Made by a program: the position numbers and the translations under genes. Of a stretch of 8,890 nt of DNA, positions 1 to 6,396 are shown one piece after another. Within the stretch, counting starts at the first letter, position 1, and the number at the start of each line of letters is the position of its first letter. The stretch comes from Candidatus Anderseniibacteriota bacterium (GTDB lineage: Bacteria; Patescibacteriota; Andersenbacteria; UBA10190). Below the pieces are notes generated by a model. That model was given only the letters and a program-made list of their open reading frames with translations, was not told the origin of the DNA and searched no databases. The stretch covers positions 1 through 8,890 of the forward strand of contig QIFI01000063.1 of the NCBI GenBank assembly GCA_003229735.1, in the 5' to 3' direction.

Positions 1-1209
1 TTTAGACACCGAAACTGCTTCCGATAATTCCGCCGACACCTCCTTTCTTTGACCCTTCTTTTGATCATGAGCTTTTTGTAAAAGTTTCAATCTTCCATCA
101 ATCCGTCTTTTTAACTCAGCCGGATTCAAGGACTCATACACCTGGAAAAGTTCGGCTTTTTGGGCGGGGCTGACTTGATCATTGGCCATTAAACGAGCGT
201 AGGGAGTTTTGGCCCGGTCATACTTTTTCTTGATTTTTCCTTTCACCCTCATTTTCGACGCCAGCTTAATAACCGGCTGAAAGAAGTTTTTATACAGCCG
301 CAGCTCGTGACGATACAGAGCTGATAAAATTCTCCTTTCCGCCTCCGTATCGTAGCGCAGGTAACCGATCTCCCGACGGATGTGGGTAGAGTTCTTTTGT
401 TCAACAAAACAGTTGTCGTTTTTCCGGTAGGGCCGAGAGCGGGATAGAATAATCTTTTGCTCCTGCCCGTACTGGAAGATATGATAATTCATAATGTTGC
501 TGCCGTTGTCCGGATGCATTTCCCGCCAGTTGAAGGAACAGCGTTTCTTGGCTTGATCAATGGCTGTCAGGGCCCGGCGCTGGCCCTTGCCCATAACCGC
601 GTCCCCCTCCCACCAGCCGGAGAAAATATCAGTAATAGACAGGGAATTAACGTATTCTCCGGAGGTGGAAGATCCCCCATGTTCGACGAAATCAATCTGC
701 ACCACGCCCGGATTAGTCCGGTCCAGATCGGCGGCCGTCTTGACCGGCACCTCGCTTTTCAAGGGAAAAGCATGAGTCGGCCGGTACTTGCGTTTGGTCC
801 GCTCCACTTCTTTCTCATGGATCAGTTTCAAGTCAATGGTGGAAGCGGTGATCTGTTTTAACTTGTGGGCTGTCTGGTCGGAGCAGACCAGCTCACCAAA
901 TTTTCTTAAGCGGTCTGTTTCTTCCCGCAGGGAAGTTTCCAGACGCTGGCCGCAGGGACGATCAAAAATGCGCCACAGGTTGGCCAGAGCGGCTTTGACG
1001 TCGCCGTCATAATACTCCGGTCTTTTCTTTCGCGCTCCCGGGGTTTTAGTTTTAACTTTCCCCCGGAATTTCTTGATGGCGTACTTGCGATCCTCGCCGG
1101 TGTTGCGGCAGTACTCGTCCAGCATTTTGCCTTTCTCTTTTTTACTGGCTTGGAGATATCCGGGTCTTAACGTGTTCATATATTGTTGTTTAGAGATTAA
1201 ATTCATCAT
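1..1209 (-). CDS. DDE integrase-type transposase, C-terminus cut by the window edge
   Basis: The frame is open for 403 codons from the first ATG after an in-frame TAA (1231-1233) to the window edge, so the C-terminus is missing. An N-terminal helix-turn-helix-like region (about residues 20-48, around KGKMLDEYCRNTGEDRKYAI) precedes a retroviral-integrase-like catalytic core. The acidic triad is visible: D173 in VVQIDFVEHGG, D234 in MHPDNGSN and E270 in NDNCFVEQKN, with 35 residues between D234 and E270, the DD(35)E spacing of this superfamily. By family it should bind the element's ends and catalyse DNA cleavage and strand transfer. A basic, Lys/Arg-rich C-terminal stretch follows the core. 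No Shine-Dalgarno sequence precedes the start. G and C are nearly balanced on the plus strand here, unlike the neighbouring genes, which fits a recent arrival. The exact IS family is not assigned. The other end of the element is outside the window, so it is unknown whether the element is complete. Confidence 0.9.
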   Translation of the reverse strand, partial: MMNLISKQQYMNTLRPGYLQASKKEKGKMLDEYCRNTGEDRKYAIKKFRGKVKTKTPGARKKRPEYYDGDVKAALANLWRIFDRPCGQRLETSLREETDRLRKFGELVCSDQTAHKLKQITASTIDLKLIHEKEVERTKRKYRPTHAFPLKSEVPVKTAADLDRTNPGVVQIDFVEHGGSSTSGEYVNSLSITDIFSGWWEGDAVMGKGQRRALTAIDQAKKRCSFNWREMHPDNGSNIMNYHIFQYGQEQKIILSRSRPYRKNDNCFVEQKNSTHIRREIGYLRYDTEAERRILSALYRHELRLYKNFFQPVIKLASKMRVKGKIKKKYDRAKTPYARLMANDQVSPAQKAELFQVYESLNPAELKRRIDGRLKLLQKAHDQKKGQRKEVSAELSEAVSVSK

Positions 1210-1233
1210 GATAGTTTTTGGCTTAGGATATTA

Positions 1234-1239
1234 ATTATA
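1234..1239 (-). promoter_or_regulatory. -10 box for the transposase gene
   Basis: A perfect TATAAT on the minus strand lies 24 nt before the transposase ATG, predicting a leader of about 18 nt. No convincing -35 hexamer is found at 16-18 bp spacing. That is common for transposase promoters, which are often weak or depend on flanking DNA. Confidence 0.5.
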
Positions 1240-1259
1240 TCCGGCCAAGCTTATCACTT

Positions 1260-1316
1260 TTTGGGTGTTATGTTAGATCATTCAACCGGTGGTGTTTGAG
1301 TGTCATATTAGGTGAT
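1260..1316. repeat. Pair of 22-bp imperfect direct repeats, putative transposase-binding sites
   Basis: Positions 1260-1281 and 1295-1316 match at 17 of 22 bases, both starting TTTG and sharing a GTGTYATRTTAG core, and are offset by 35 bp. They lie just upstream of the transposase gene, where the end of the element should be. Repeated end sequences commonly serve as transposase-binding sites in several transposon families, so that role is inferred. A weaker third match (ATATTA at 1228-1233) may be a degenerate copy. Confidence 0.5.
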
Positions 1317-1355
1317 AGAATGCGCACCATTGCGTCTCCCTCTATCAAGTGGCAC

Positions 1356-1361
1356 CATTAT
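1356..1361 (+). promoter_or_regulatory. Possible -10 box for the coiled-coil gene
   Basis: CATTAT ends 5 nt before the ATG at 1367, which would place the transcript start at or next to the start codon (leaderless). The nearest -35-like hexamer, TTGCGT at 1330-1335, is 20 bp away, longer than usual. There is no Shine-Dalgarno sequence upstream of the ATG. Confidence 0.3.
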
Positions 1362-1366
1362 TAAAC

Positions 1367-1669
1367 ATGGATAATAATCAACCCGCCACTAAACAAGATC
1401 TGCAAGTCGCCCAGGATGAGATCGCTCAAGCCACCAACAACGCCCTGACCACTGAAATGAAAACCGTCCACACCCGGATAGACGGACTTGATTCCCGCAT
1501 GGATAACCTTGATTCCCGCATGGACGGCCTGGAAAAAAGTATGGAAACTCTTAAATCTGCCACTACTGCTATCCTCAACGTGGTTGACACCATCGAAGCT
1601 CGCCTCAAAAGCTGGGAGCAAATACCAGACAAAGTCGAACGCTTACACAAACGAATCTTCAGCCAATAA
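1367..1669 (+). CDS. Small coiled-coil protein of unknown function
   Basis: This 100-residue protein is soluble and highly charged, with no signal peptide or membrane segment. Its N-terminus (TKQDLQVAQDEIAQ) leads into a heptad-repeat coiled coil: consecutive 7-residue units TRIDGLD, SRMDNLD, SRMDGLE and KSMETLK run from about residue 36 to 63, with I/M and L at the core positions. A second helical stretch with VERLHKRI ends the protein. Short coiled-coil proteins of this style are frequent in Patescibacteria and phages and probably oligomerise, but no specific function can be named. The ATG at 1367 is preferred over the in-frame GTG at 1349 because the latter adds only six non-heptad residues and has no ribosome-binding site. 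The gene lies between the insertion sequence and uvrA, converging with uvrA with a 24-bp gap and no visible terminator. Confidence 0.65.
   Translation: MDNNQPATKQDLQVAQDEIAQATNNALTTEMKTVHTRIDGLDSRMDNLDSRMDGLEKSMETLKSATTAILNVVDTIEARLKSWEQIPDKVERLHKRIFSQ
1487..1528 (+). repeat. Two tandem 21-bp repeats coding coiled-coil heptads
   Basis: Two adjacent 21-bp units (1487-1507 and 1508-1528) match at 18 of 21 bases. Each codes for one heptad of the form LDSRMDN/G. Twenty-one bases is exactly one heptad, so duplication or loss of a unit changes coiled-coil length without breaking frame or register. Confidence 0.8.
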
Positions 1670-1693
1670 ATCAACCCGCCATAGATAGAGTGG

Positions 1694-4531
1694 CTACAAT
1701 ATCTTACTCAAGTATCTTCCGGTATAACTGCTTTTCACTTTAGCTATTTCTTTTGGCGTGCCCGCCGCCACCACCGCGCCTCCCGCCGCTCCTCCATCCG
1801 GACCCAGATCAATAATATAATCAGCCGATTTTATCACGTCCAGATTATGCTCGATTACTAACACCGAATTTCCCTTATCCACCAGTTTTTGCAATACCGC
1901 CAACAACCGCCGCACATCATCAAAATGCAAACCGGTAGTCGGCTCATCCAGTATATATAATGTTTTCCCGGTTGCTCGCCGCGACAACTCCGTGGCCAAT
2001 TTAATTCTCTGCGCCTCCCCGCCCGACAAAGTCGTGGCCGGCTGTCCCAGATGAATATAGTCCAGCCCCACGTCATGCAATGTCTGCAATTTATCTTTAA
2101 TCGCCGGAATTGCCTTAAATAAAGTCAGCGCCTGCTCCACCGTCATATCCAGCACATCCGCTATCGTCACCCCCTTATACTCAATCTCCAGCGCCTCCGC
2201 GTTATACCGCCGCCCGTGGCATTCATCACACTCCACATACACATCCGGCAAAAAATGCATTTCGATTTTCAACACTCCATCCCCCTGGCACTTTTCACAC
2301 CTGCCGCCTCTCACGTTAAACGAGAATCGCCCCGCCTTATATCCCCGCACCTTTGCCTCTTCCGTCACCGCGAACAATTCTCTGATCGGTGTGAACAATC
2401 CGGTATAAGTGGCCGGATTGCTTCTCGGCGTCCGCCCGATTGGCGATTGATCGATAGTAATTACCTTATCTAAATTCTTGAGTCCTTTAATTTCTTCATG
2501 CTCTCCCGGATGACTCTTGGCCCGATGAAAATTCCTGGCCAAGGCTCGCGATAAAATATCGTTGATCAAAGTTGATTTTCCGGAACCGGACACACCCGTC
2601 ACGCACACGAACCTGCCCAGTGGAATATCCACCGTTATCTTCCGTAAATTATGCTCCGCGGCCCCCACGATCGTTAATTTCTTGCCATTCCCCTGACGGT
2701 ATGAAGACGGCACCTCCACCTTTCTCTTACCCGACAAATATTTACCGGTCAAAGTGACGCTTCTCTCCAATTGCTTGGGTGTTCCCTGAAAAGTCACCCT
2801 GCCTCCATGCACTCCGGCTCCGGGCCCTATATCAACCACCTGATCCGCCATTCTTATCGTTTCCTCATCATGCTCCACTACCACCACCGTATTTCCCAAA
2901 TCACGCAACTCCAGTAAAGTCTTGATTAACTTCTGATTATCCCGCTGATGCAGTCCTATCGACGGCTCATCCAATATATATAGCACTCCCACTAAACCAG
3001 ATCCAATTTGAGTCGCCAGCCTGATTCGCTGAGCCTCTCCACCGGCCAAAGTCCCCGCCCGCCTATCCAAAGTCAGATAAGTCAGTCCCACTCCATCCAG
3101 AAAAGACAAACGCGCCGCAATCTCTTTTAATATCTGCTTGGCGATTTTTTGCTGCAAACCTGAAAACAATTCATCCTTGCCGCTCTGTAATTGCTTAAAC
3201 CACGACAGAGCCTCATTAATCGGCAGTATCACCACCTCATGAATAGATTTTCCCGCCACCTTCATCGCCAACGGCTCCATCTTCAGCCGCTTTCCCTGAC
3301 ACTTGGGACAATCCTGCTCCACCATATATTGCTGGATCTCATTTCTGGTATGATCAGATTCTGTCTCCTTATACCGCCTCATCAATTGCGGCACCACTCC
3401 CTCATAATCCGTCTGCCAGGTTCCCCGCCTGGTCTTGACCGTAATCGGCACGTCCTTTCCAAACAAAATCAAATCCAATTGCTTCTTGCTCAATTTATTC
3501 ACCGGCGCGTCCACCGGCACTCCGTGTTGTTCCGCCGCCGCCGTCAGCACCCGATCATACCAACGGCTTCTGCCCGACTTGCTCCAGGGCTTGATTGCCC
3601 CCTCCGCCAAACTCAATCGCTTATTCGGAATCACTAAATCCGCGTCAATCTCCTGCTGTGTTCCTAGTCCCGTGCAATCCGGACACGCCCCGTGCGGCGA
3701 GTTAAACGAAAAATCTCTCGGTTCCAGCGCCGGCATACTCACATCACAGTGCGGGCAGGAAAATTCCTCCGAAAACAGCCACTCCTCTTTAGTATCCACA
3801 TCCTGTATCACTACCAGCCCCTTGCCTAAATTCACTGCCGTCTCCAATGAATCCGCCAATCTGGGCTTATCCGGCTTATCATCCAGAAAATATCTATCCA
3901 CCACAATTTCTACCGAGTGCCGTCTCTGCCGATCCAACTCCACATCCTCCGCGTCATCAATGGTATACACCGCCCCATCTAAACGCACCCGGGCATAACC
4001 CGCCGCCCGGGCATCTTTAAACACCTGCTTATGCTCTCCCTTCCTGTCCCGCACCATCGGCGCCAGAATCATCAACTGTGAATCCTTAGGCAATTTCCAC
4101 ACCTGATCCAACATTTGCTTCACCGTCTGCCGTTCAATTAAGCGATCACACTTAGGACAATGCAATACCCCCGCCCGGGCATACAACAACCTTAAATAAT
4201 CATATATTTCCGTCACCGTCCCCACCGTTGACCGGGGATTTCGTGACGTCGATTTCTGATCAATCGAAATGGCCGGCGGCAGCCCGTCAATCTGATCCAC
4301 ATCCGGCTTATCCATAAGCCCCAAGAATTGTCGGGCATAAGCCGACAAAGATTCCACGTATCGCCGCTGTCCCTCCGCGTATAACGTATCAAAAGCCAAC
4401 GAAGATTTACCCGACCCGGACAGCCCCGTCAACACCACCAGCTTATTCCGCGGAATCTTTAAATTCACGTTCTGCAAATTGTGAACCCTGGCTCCTTTTA
4501 TTGAAATTTCCCCTGATCCATTTTTCGACAT
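1694..4531 (-). CDS. uvrA: UvrA, excinuclease ABC subunit A
   Basis: UvrA is the damage-sensing ATPase of nucleotide excision repair. As a dimer it scans DNA, recognises distortion and loads UvrB. At 945 residues the length is normal. It has two ABC ATPase modules. The first has Walker A GLSGSGKSS (36-44), signature LAGGEAQ (495-501) and Walker B VLYILDEP (516-523). The second has Walker A GVSGSGKST (646-654), signature LSGGEAQ (835-841) and Walker B LYILDEP (858-864). The zinc-site cysteine pairs are intact: C125/C128, C259/C262, C283/C286, C408/C411 and C745/C748 with C768/C771. The motif-containing N-terminus begins within 40 residues of the chosen ATG, as in the family. There is no Shine-Dalgarno sequence, and a promoter candidate lies just upstream. 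It ends in TAG. Codons favour G and T at third positions, reflecting the strand skew of the region. No truncation or missing motif was found. uvrB is not in the window, and uvrC is separately transcribed on the other strand. Confidence 0.98.
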   Translation of the reverse strand: MSKNGSGEISIKGARVHNLQNVNLKIPRNKLVVLTGLSGSGKSSLAFDTLYAEGQRRYVESLSAYARQFLGLMDKPDVDQIDGLPPAISIDQKSTSRNPRSTVGTVTEIYDYLRLLYARAGVLHCPKCDRLIERQTVKQMLDQVWKLPKDSQLMILAPMVRDRKGEHKQVFKDARAAGYARVRLDGAVYTIDDAEDVELDRQRRHSVEIVVDRYFLDDKPDKPRLADSLETAVNLGKGLVVIQDVDTKEEWLFSEEFSCPHCDVSMPALEPRDFSFNSPHGACPDCTGLGTQQEIDADLVIPNKRLSLAEGAIKPWSKSGRSRWYDRVLTAAAEQHGVPVDAPVNKLSKKQLDLILFGKDVPITVKTRRGTWQTDYEGVVPQLMRRYKETESDHTRNEIQQYMVEQDCPKCQGKRLKMEPLAMKVAGKSIHEVVILPINEALSWFKQLQSGKDELFSGLQQKIAKQILKEIAARLSFLDGVGLTYLTLDRRAGTLAGGEAQRIRLATQIGSGLVGVLYILDEPSIGLHQRDNQKLIKTLLELRDLGNTVVVVEHDEETIRMADQVVDIGPGAGVHGGRVTFQGTPKQLERSVTLTGKYLSGKRKVEVPSSYRQGNGKKLTIVGAAEHNLRKITVDIPLGRFVCVTGVSGSGKSTLINDILSRALARNFHRAKSHPGEHEEIKGLKNLDKVITIDQSPIGRTPRSNPATYTGLFTPIRELFAVTEEAKVRGYKAGRFSFNVRGGRCEKCQGDGVLKIEMHFLPDVYVECDECHGRRYNAEALEIEYKGVTIADVLDMTVEQALTLFKAIPAIKDKLQTLHDVGLDYIHLGQPATTLSGGEAQRIKLATELSRRATGKTLYILDEPTTGLHFDDVRRLLAVLQKLVDKGNSVLVIEHNLDVIKSADYIIDLGPDGGAAGGAVVAAGTPKEIAKVKSSYTGRYLSKIL

Positions 4532-4542
4532 GATAAACGGCT

Positions 4543-4571
4543 AGTGTAATCAAAAAACTCTCCGCCGGCAA
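4543..4571 (-). promoter_or_regulatory. Candidate uvrA promoter
   Basis: On the minus strand TTGCCG (4566-4571) and TACACT (4543-4548) are separated by exactly 17 bp, each matching 4 of 6 consensus bases. The predicted start leaves a leader of only about 5 nt before the uvrA ATG. No LexA-type palindrome is evident in the 181-bp gap 4532-4712. That gap also must hold the 3' end of the upstream membrane-protein transcript, but no clear terminator hairpin with a T-run is seen. Confidence 0.45.
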
Positions 4572-4712
4572 GTACAATTTTTACGGTTGCCAAAATACCG
4601 CCGGGTCTTGCCCCACGATAGTTTATTCAATCCCTAAATTCTATGTCCATGCACAGCATAAAAATGCCATAAGATAACCTGCGTCACTCCACATCCAGAT
4701 GCTTTTATCACT

Positions 4713-6077
4713 TTAAAAAATTGCCCGCCGGACTATCTCTTCCAGCAATTCAGCCTCACCATCCAAACCACTGCAAGCCGCCGATAGCAGATAGTTGTAA
4801 TCTTCGCCGACAATTTCCGCGTGATAGCCCTCACAAAGACCGGCGCTAGTATATGTGACCACTTCCCGCCGCCCGACCGTCTTCACTACCGGTACAGCTA
4901 ATCCACCCCACTTGTCTTCCAGCTCCTGCTTTAATTCATCAGCCGATTGAGACGGCTTATATTGAATCCTCAAATTACGTTCCCAGCCGCACCCGCCCTC
5001 AAAACCCGCTATAATTGGTCCAAAAACCAGATTGTCCTGGCGCCCGAAGTTCGGGTCAATCAGCGGGACACTGATAGCTTCATTCCCCCACTTCACGTTA
5101 TATGGAATCTGCCACACCATCCCGTAATTTTTATCCTGATACTCCACCCACTCGTCAGGCGCGTCACTATTAAACTGCACTGCGCACATAGCCCAATCAT
5201 TCGGATCCGGAAGAGAATTGGTCTTGAAAGCTTTCACGATATCATCCCTGGTGTAATTATTCCACTCCACTCTCCTGCCGCCATTATCTGCCAGTATCCG
5301 TCTCATCACAGCCTCTACCTTCTCTCCCGCTAAAAAATTAGCTTCGTCTCGGCTAACTTCAATCTTCCGCGCAACCTCCGCCGGCCCCTCCCCGCCCTCC
5401 GGTACATAAATCAAGTCTACCTCCCCCAACCACCCACCTCCGGCCAGCGAACCAGCCACTTGCAGGTCTTCATATATAAAGCTTTCCGCCAATCCGGTTT
5501 TCGCCACGCGGCCGAAGCTGATCGAACCAAAACTCTCGGTAAATGTAGCCTTAAAAATAGACTGATCCGTAACCTTATCCAGGCCGCCCTCAATATTTTC
5601 CGCCTCTGTCGGATAAAATATACCCGCCTCCGACTCTATCATTACTGATGTCAGTTCCTTGTCTGCAGGCGCGTCAACCTGTACTTCACCCGTATCCGCA
5701 AAATAGATTATCGACGTCTGCCCGTCCGCCCCTGCCCCTGCCCCTGCCAACCGCCTCAGCCCATGCGCCTGCCTGCTCTCTCCAACCTGATTAGCAGGCG
5801 CCTGTTCATTTAACCTGCCTTCCTGACCAGCCGGCGCTTGTTCGTTTAACTTATCTTCCTGACCAACCGGTGCCTGTTCACTTGACTTACCTTCCTGAAA
5901 GCTTGCCCAGATTACCACGACCGCCAGTCCCGTAAACAAAACTGCTATCATCACTCCCATTAATATTGCCTGCTTGCGGCCGCCGGTACTGCTATCGCCC
6001 TTCACAACCTCTTGCTCACCGACACCCTGGCCGACTACCTCATCCTGCTTCTCTATCTTTTCACCAATCCCATCCAT
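4713..6077 (-). CDS. Single-pass membrane-anchored protein of unknown function
   Basis: This 454-residue protein is not recognised as a named family. Residues 1-35 are charged and lack an N-terminal signal peptide. One strongly hydrophobic segment (about 36-59, ILMGVMIAVLFTGLAVVVIW) acts as an uncleaved anchor, probably with the bulk outside the membrane. It is followed by three 12-residue repeats (67-102) and an Ala-Gly linker (AGAGAGAD) coded by three CCCCTG hexamers. Residues about 122-225 have the alternating pattern of a beta-sandwich, and the segments TGEVQVDAPADKELTSVMIE and FGSISFGRVAKTG faintly recall cohesin-like or Ig-like domains; this is weak. The C-terminal region (about 240-454) has four cysteines (298, 363, 415, 435) that could form disulfides outside the cell, and ends in an amphipathic helix (LLEEIVRRAIF). 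The start is well supported by a strong Shine-Dalgarno site. It lies 181 bp upstream of uvrA on the same strand, but nothing links it to repair. Confidence 0.85.
   Translation of the reverse strand: MDGIGEKIEKQDEVVGQGVGEQEVVKGDSSTGGRKQAILMGVMIAVLFTGLAVVVIWASFQEGKSSEQAPVGQEDKLNEQAPAGQEGRLNEQAPANQVGESRQAHGLRRLAGAGAGADGQTSIIYFADTGEVQVDAPADKELTSVMIESEAGIFYPTEAENIEGGLDKVTDQSIFKATFTESFGSISFGRVAKTGLAESFIYEDLQVAGSLAGGGWLGEVDLIYVPEGGEGPAEVARKIEVSRDEANFLAGEKVEAVMRRILADNGGRRVEWNNYTRDDIVKAFKTNSLPDPNDWAMCAVQFNSDAPDEWVEYQDKNYGMVWQIPYNVKWGNEAISVPLIDPNFGRQDNLVFGPIIAGFEGGCGWERNLRIQYKPSQSADELKQELEDKWGGLAVPVVKTVGRREVVTYTSAGLCEGYHAEIVGEDYNYLLSAACSGLDGEAELLEEIVRRAIF
5772..5879 (-). repeat. Three tandem 36-bp units coding a 12-residue repeat
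   Basis: Residues 67-78, 79-90 and 91-102 of the membrane protein are tandem copies: EQAPVGQEDKLN, EQAPAGQEGRLN and EQAPANQVGESR. The first two differ at three positions and the third has diverged at its end. The repeat is hydrophilic and Pro/Gln/Glu-rich, typical of a flexible stalk holding an extracellular domain away from the membrane. Copy number may vary between strains. Confidence 0.85.
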
Positions 6078-6083
6078 AAAGCA

Positions 6084-6117
6084 CCCTCCCCGTTAACTAA
6101 TGAATTTATTTATAATA
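6084..6117 (-). promoter_or_regulatory. Strong Shine-Dalgarno site and -10-like box for the membrane protein gene
   Basis: On the minus strand GGGAGGG (6084-6090) lies 6 nt before the ATG at 6077, a near-ideal Shine-Dalgarno that fixes the start. Further upstream TATTAT (6112-6117) could be a -10 box, but no -35 hexamer is seen at standard spacing. This is the only gene start in the window with a clear Shine-Dalgarno. Confidence 0.6.
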
Positions 6118-6140
6118 GATCCGCACCAACTTAACTTCCC

Positions 6141-6380
6141 TTATAATAATGCTGCAAAATCTGTCACGCAACTACCTTTTTGCAATCGTCGCCAAATCAG
6201 CCGATAGGCTTCAAGCCGCTGCCAGCTTGATAGCTGACCCCACCTGCTTCTTACCCACTGACTATTGACGCTGCCAGTAAAATGGACAGCCGCCTTGTCA
6301 ATCTCCCGCACAAAATCAACCGGTGCCTCACAACTCAACTCCACCATCAGCATGTTTGGTAAAAACAACCTCCATGTCAT
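6141..6380 (-). CDS. Possible 79-residue protein, unrecognised
   Basis: An open frame in the divergent gap codes for a 79-residue, Trp- and Arg-rich protein (for example SQWVRSRWGQL and LIWRRLQKG) with ordinary-looking codons, ending in TAA 63 bp upstream of the membrane protein gene on the same strand. No family is recognised. It has no membrane segment, and the basic, aromatic second half could bind nucleic acid, but that is speculative. Against it: no Shine-Dalgarno sequence stands before the ATG at 6380, and the start overlaps the -10 box of the uvrC promoter on the other strand. A shorter form from the ATG at 6353 (70 residues) is possible, with a GGAGG about 15 nt upstream, which is too far to be convincing. 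If it is not a gene, the 319-bp gap 6078-6396 holds only the two divergent promoter regions. Confidence 0.35.
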   Translation of the reverse strand: MTWRLFLPNMLMVELSCEAPVDFVREIDKAAVHFTGSVNSQWVRSRWGQLSSWQRLEAYRLIWRRLQKGSCVTDFAALL

Positions 6381-6385
6381 ATAGT
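6356..6385 (+). promoter_or_regulatory. Candidate uvrC promoter
   Basis: TTGGTA (6356-6361) and TATAGT (6380-6385, 5 of 6 to consensus) are 18 bp apart. The predicted start lies about 5 nt before the uvrC ATG at 6397, so the message would be nearly leaderless, which fits the absence of a Shine-Dalgarno sequence. Confidence 0.5.
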
Positions 6386-6396
6386 GTAGCCGACTT

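Larger units (their letters stand above)
1..1317 (-). mobile_element. Partial insertion sequence (transposase plus putative end)
   Basis: The transposase gene and the roughly 105 bp upstream of it, including two related 22-bp direct repeats, are read as one end of an insertion sequence. The outer boundary near 1317 is an estimate: it is placed where the second repeat ends and before the DNA leading into the next gene. No target-site duplication or matching terminal inverted repeat can be tested because the other end is not in the window. Confidence 0.45.

Noticed and set aside
457..1012. Plus-strand open frames across the transposase region
   Set aside because: They lie opposite a continuous minus-strand frame with a complete DDE triad; their products show no domain pattern.
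1349..1366. GTG start adding six residues to the coiled-coil protein
   Set aside because: No Shine-Dalgarno sequence, and the extra residues have no heptad character; the ATG at 1367 fits the -10 box better.
1341..1702. Similarity between 1341-1360 and 1684-1702 as a transposon target duplication or border
   Set aside because: Only about 13 of 19 positions match, and the second copy overlaps the uvrA stop codon; not distinguishable from chance.
2216..3998. Plus-strand open frames opposite uvrA
   Set aside because: They are antisense shadows of a full-length, motif-complete UvrA; products are low-complexity and Pro/His/Arg/Ser-rich.
4562..4604. Hairpin (GGCAA/TTGCC) and repeated CCGCCGG upstream of uvrA as a terminator or operator
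   Set aside because: The stem is only 5 bp with a 15-nt loop and lacks a T-run; the direct repeat is 7 bp of GC-rich sequence and could be chance.
5727..5747. Triple CCCCTG hexamer as a regulatory site
   Set aside because: It lies inside the membrane protein gene and simply codes an Ala-Gly linker; slippage in simple sequence explains it.
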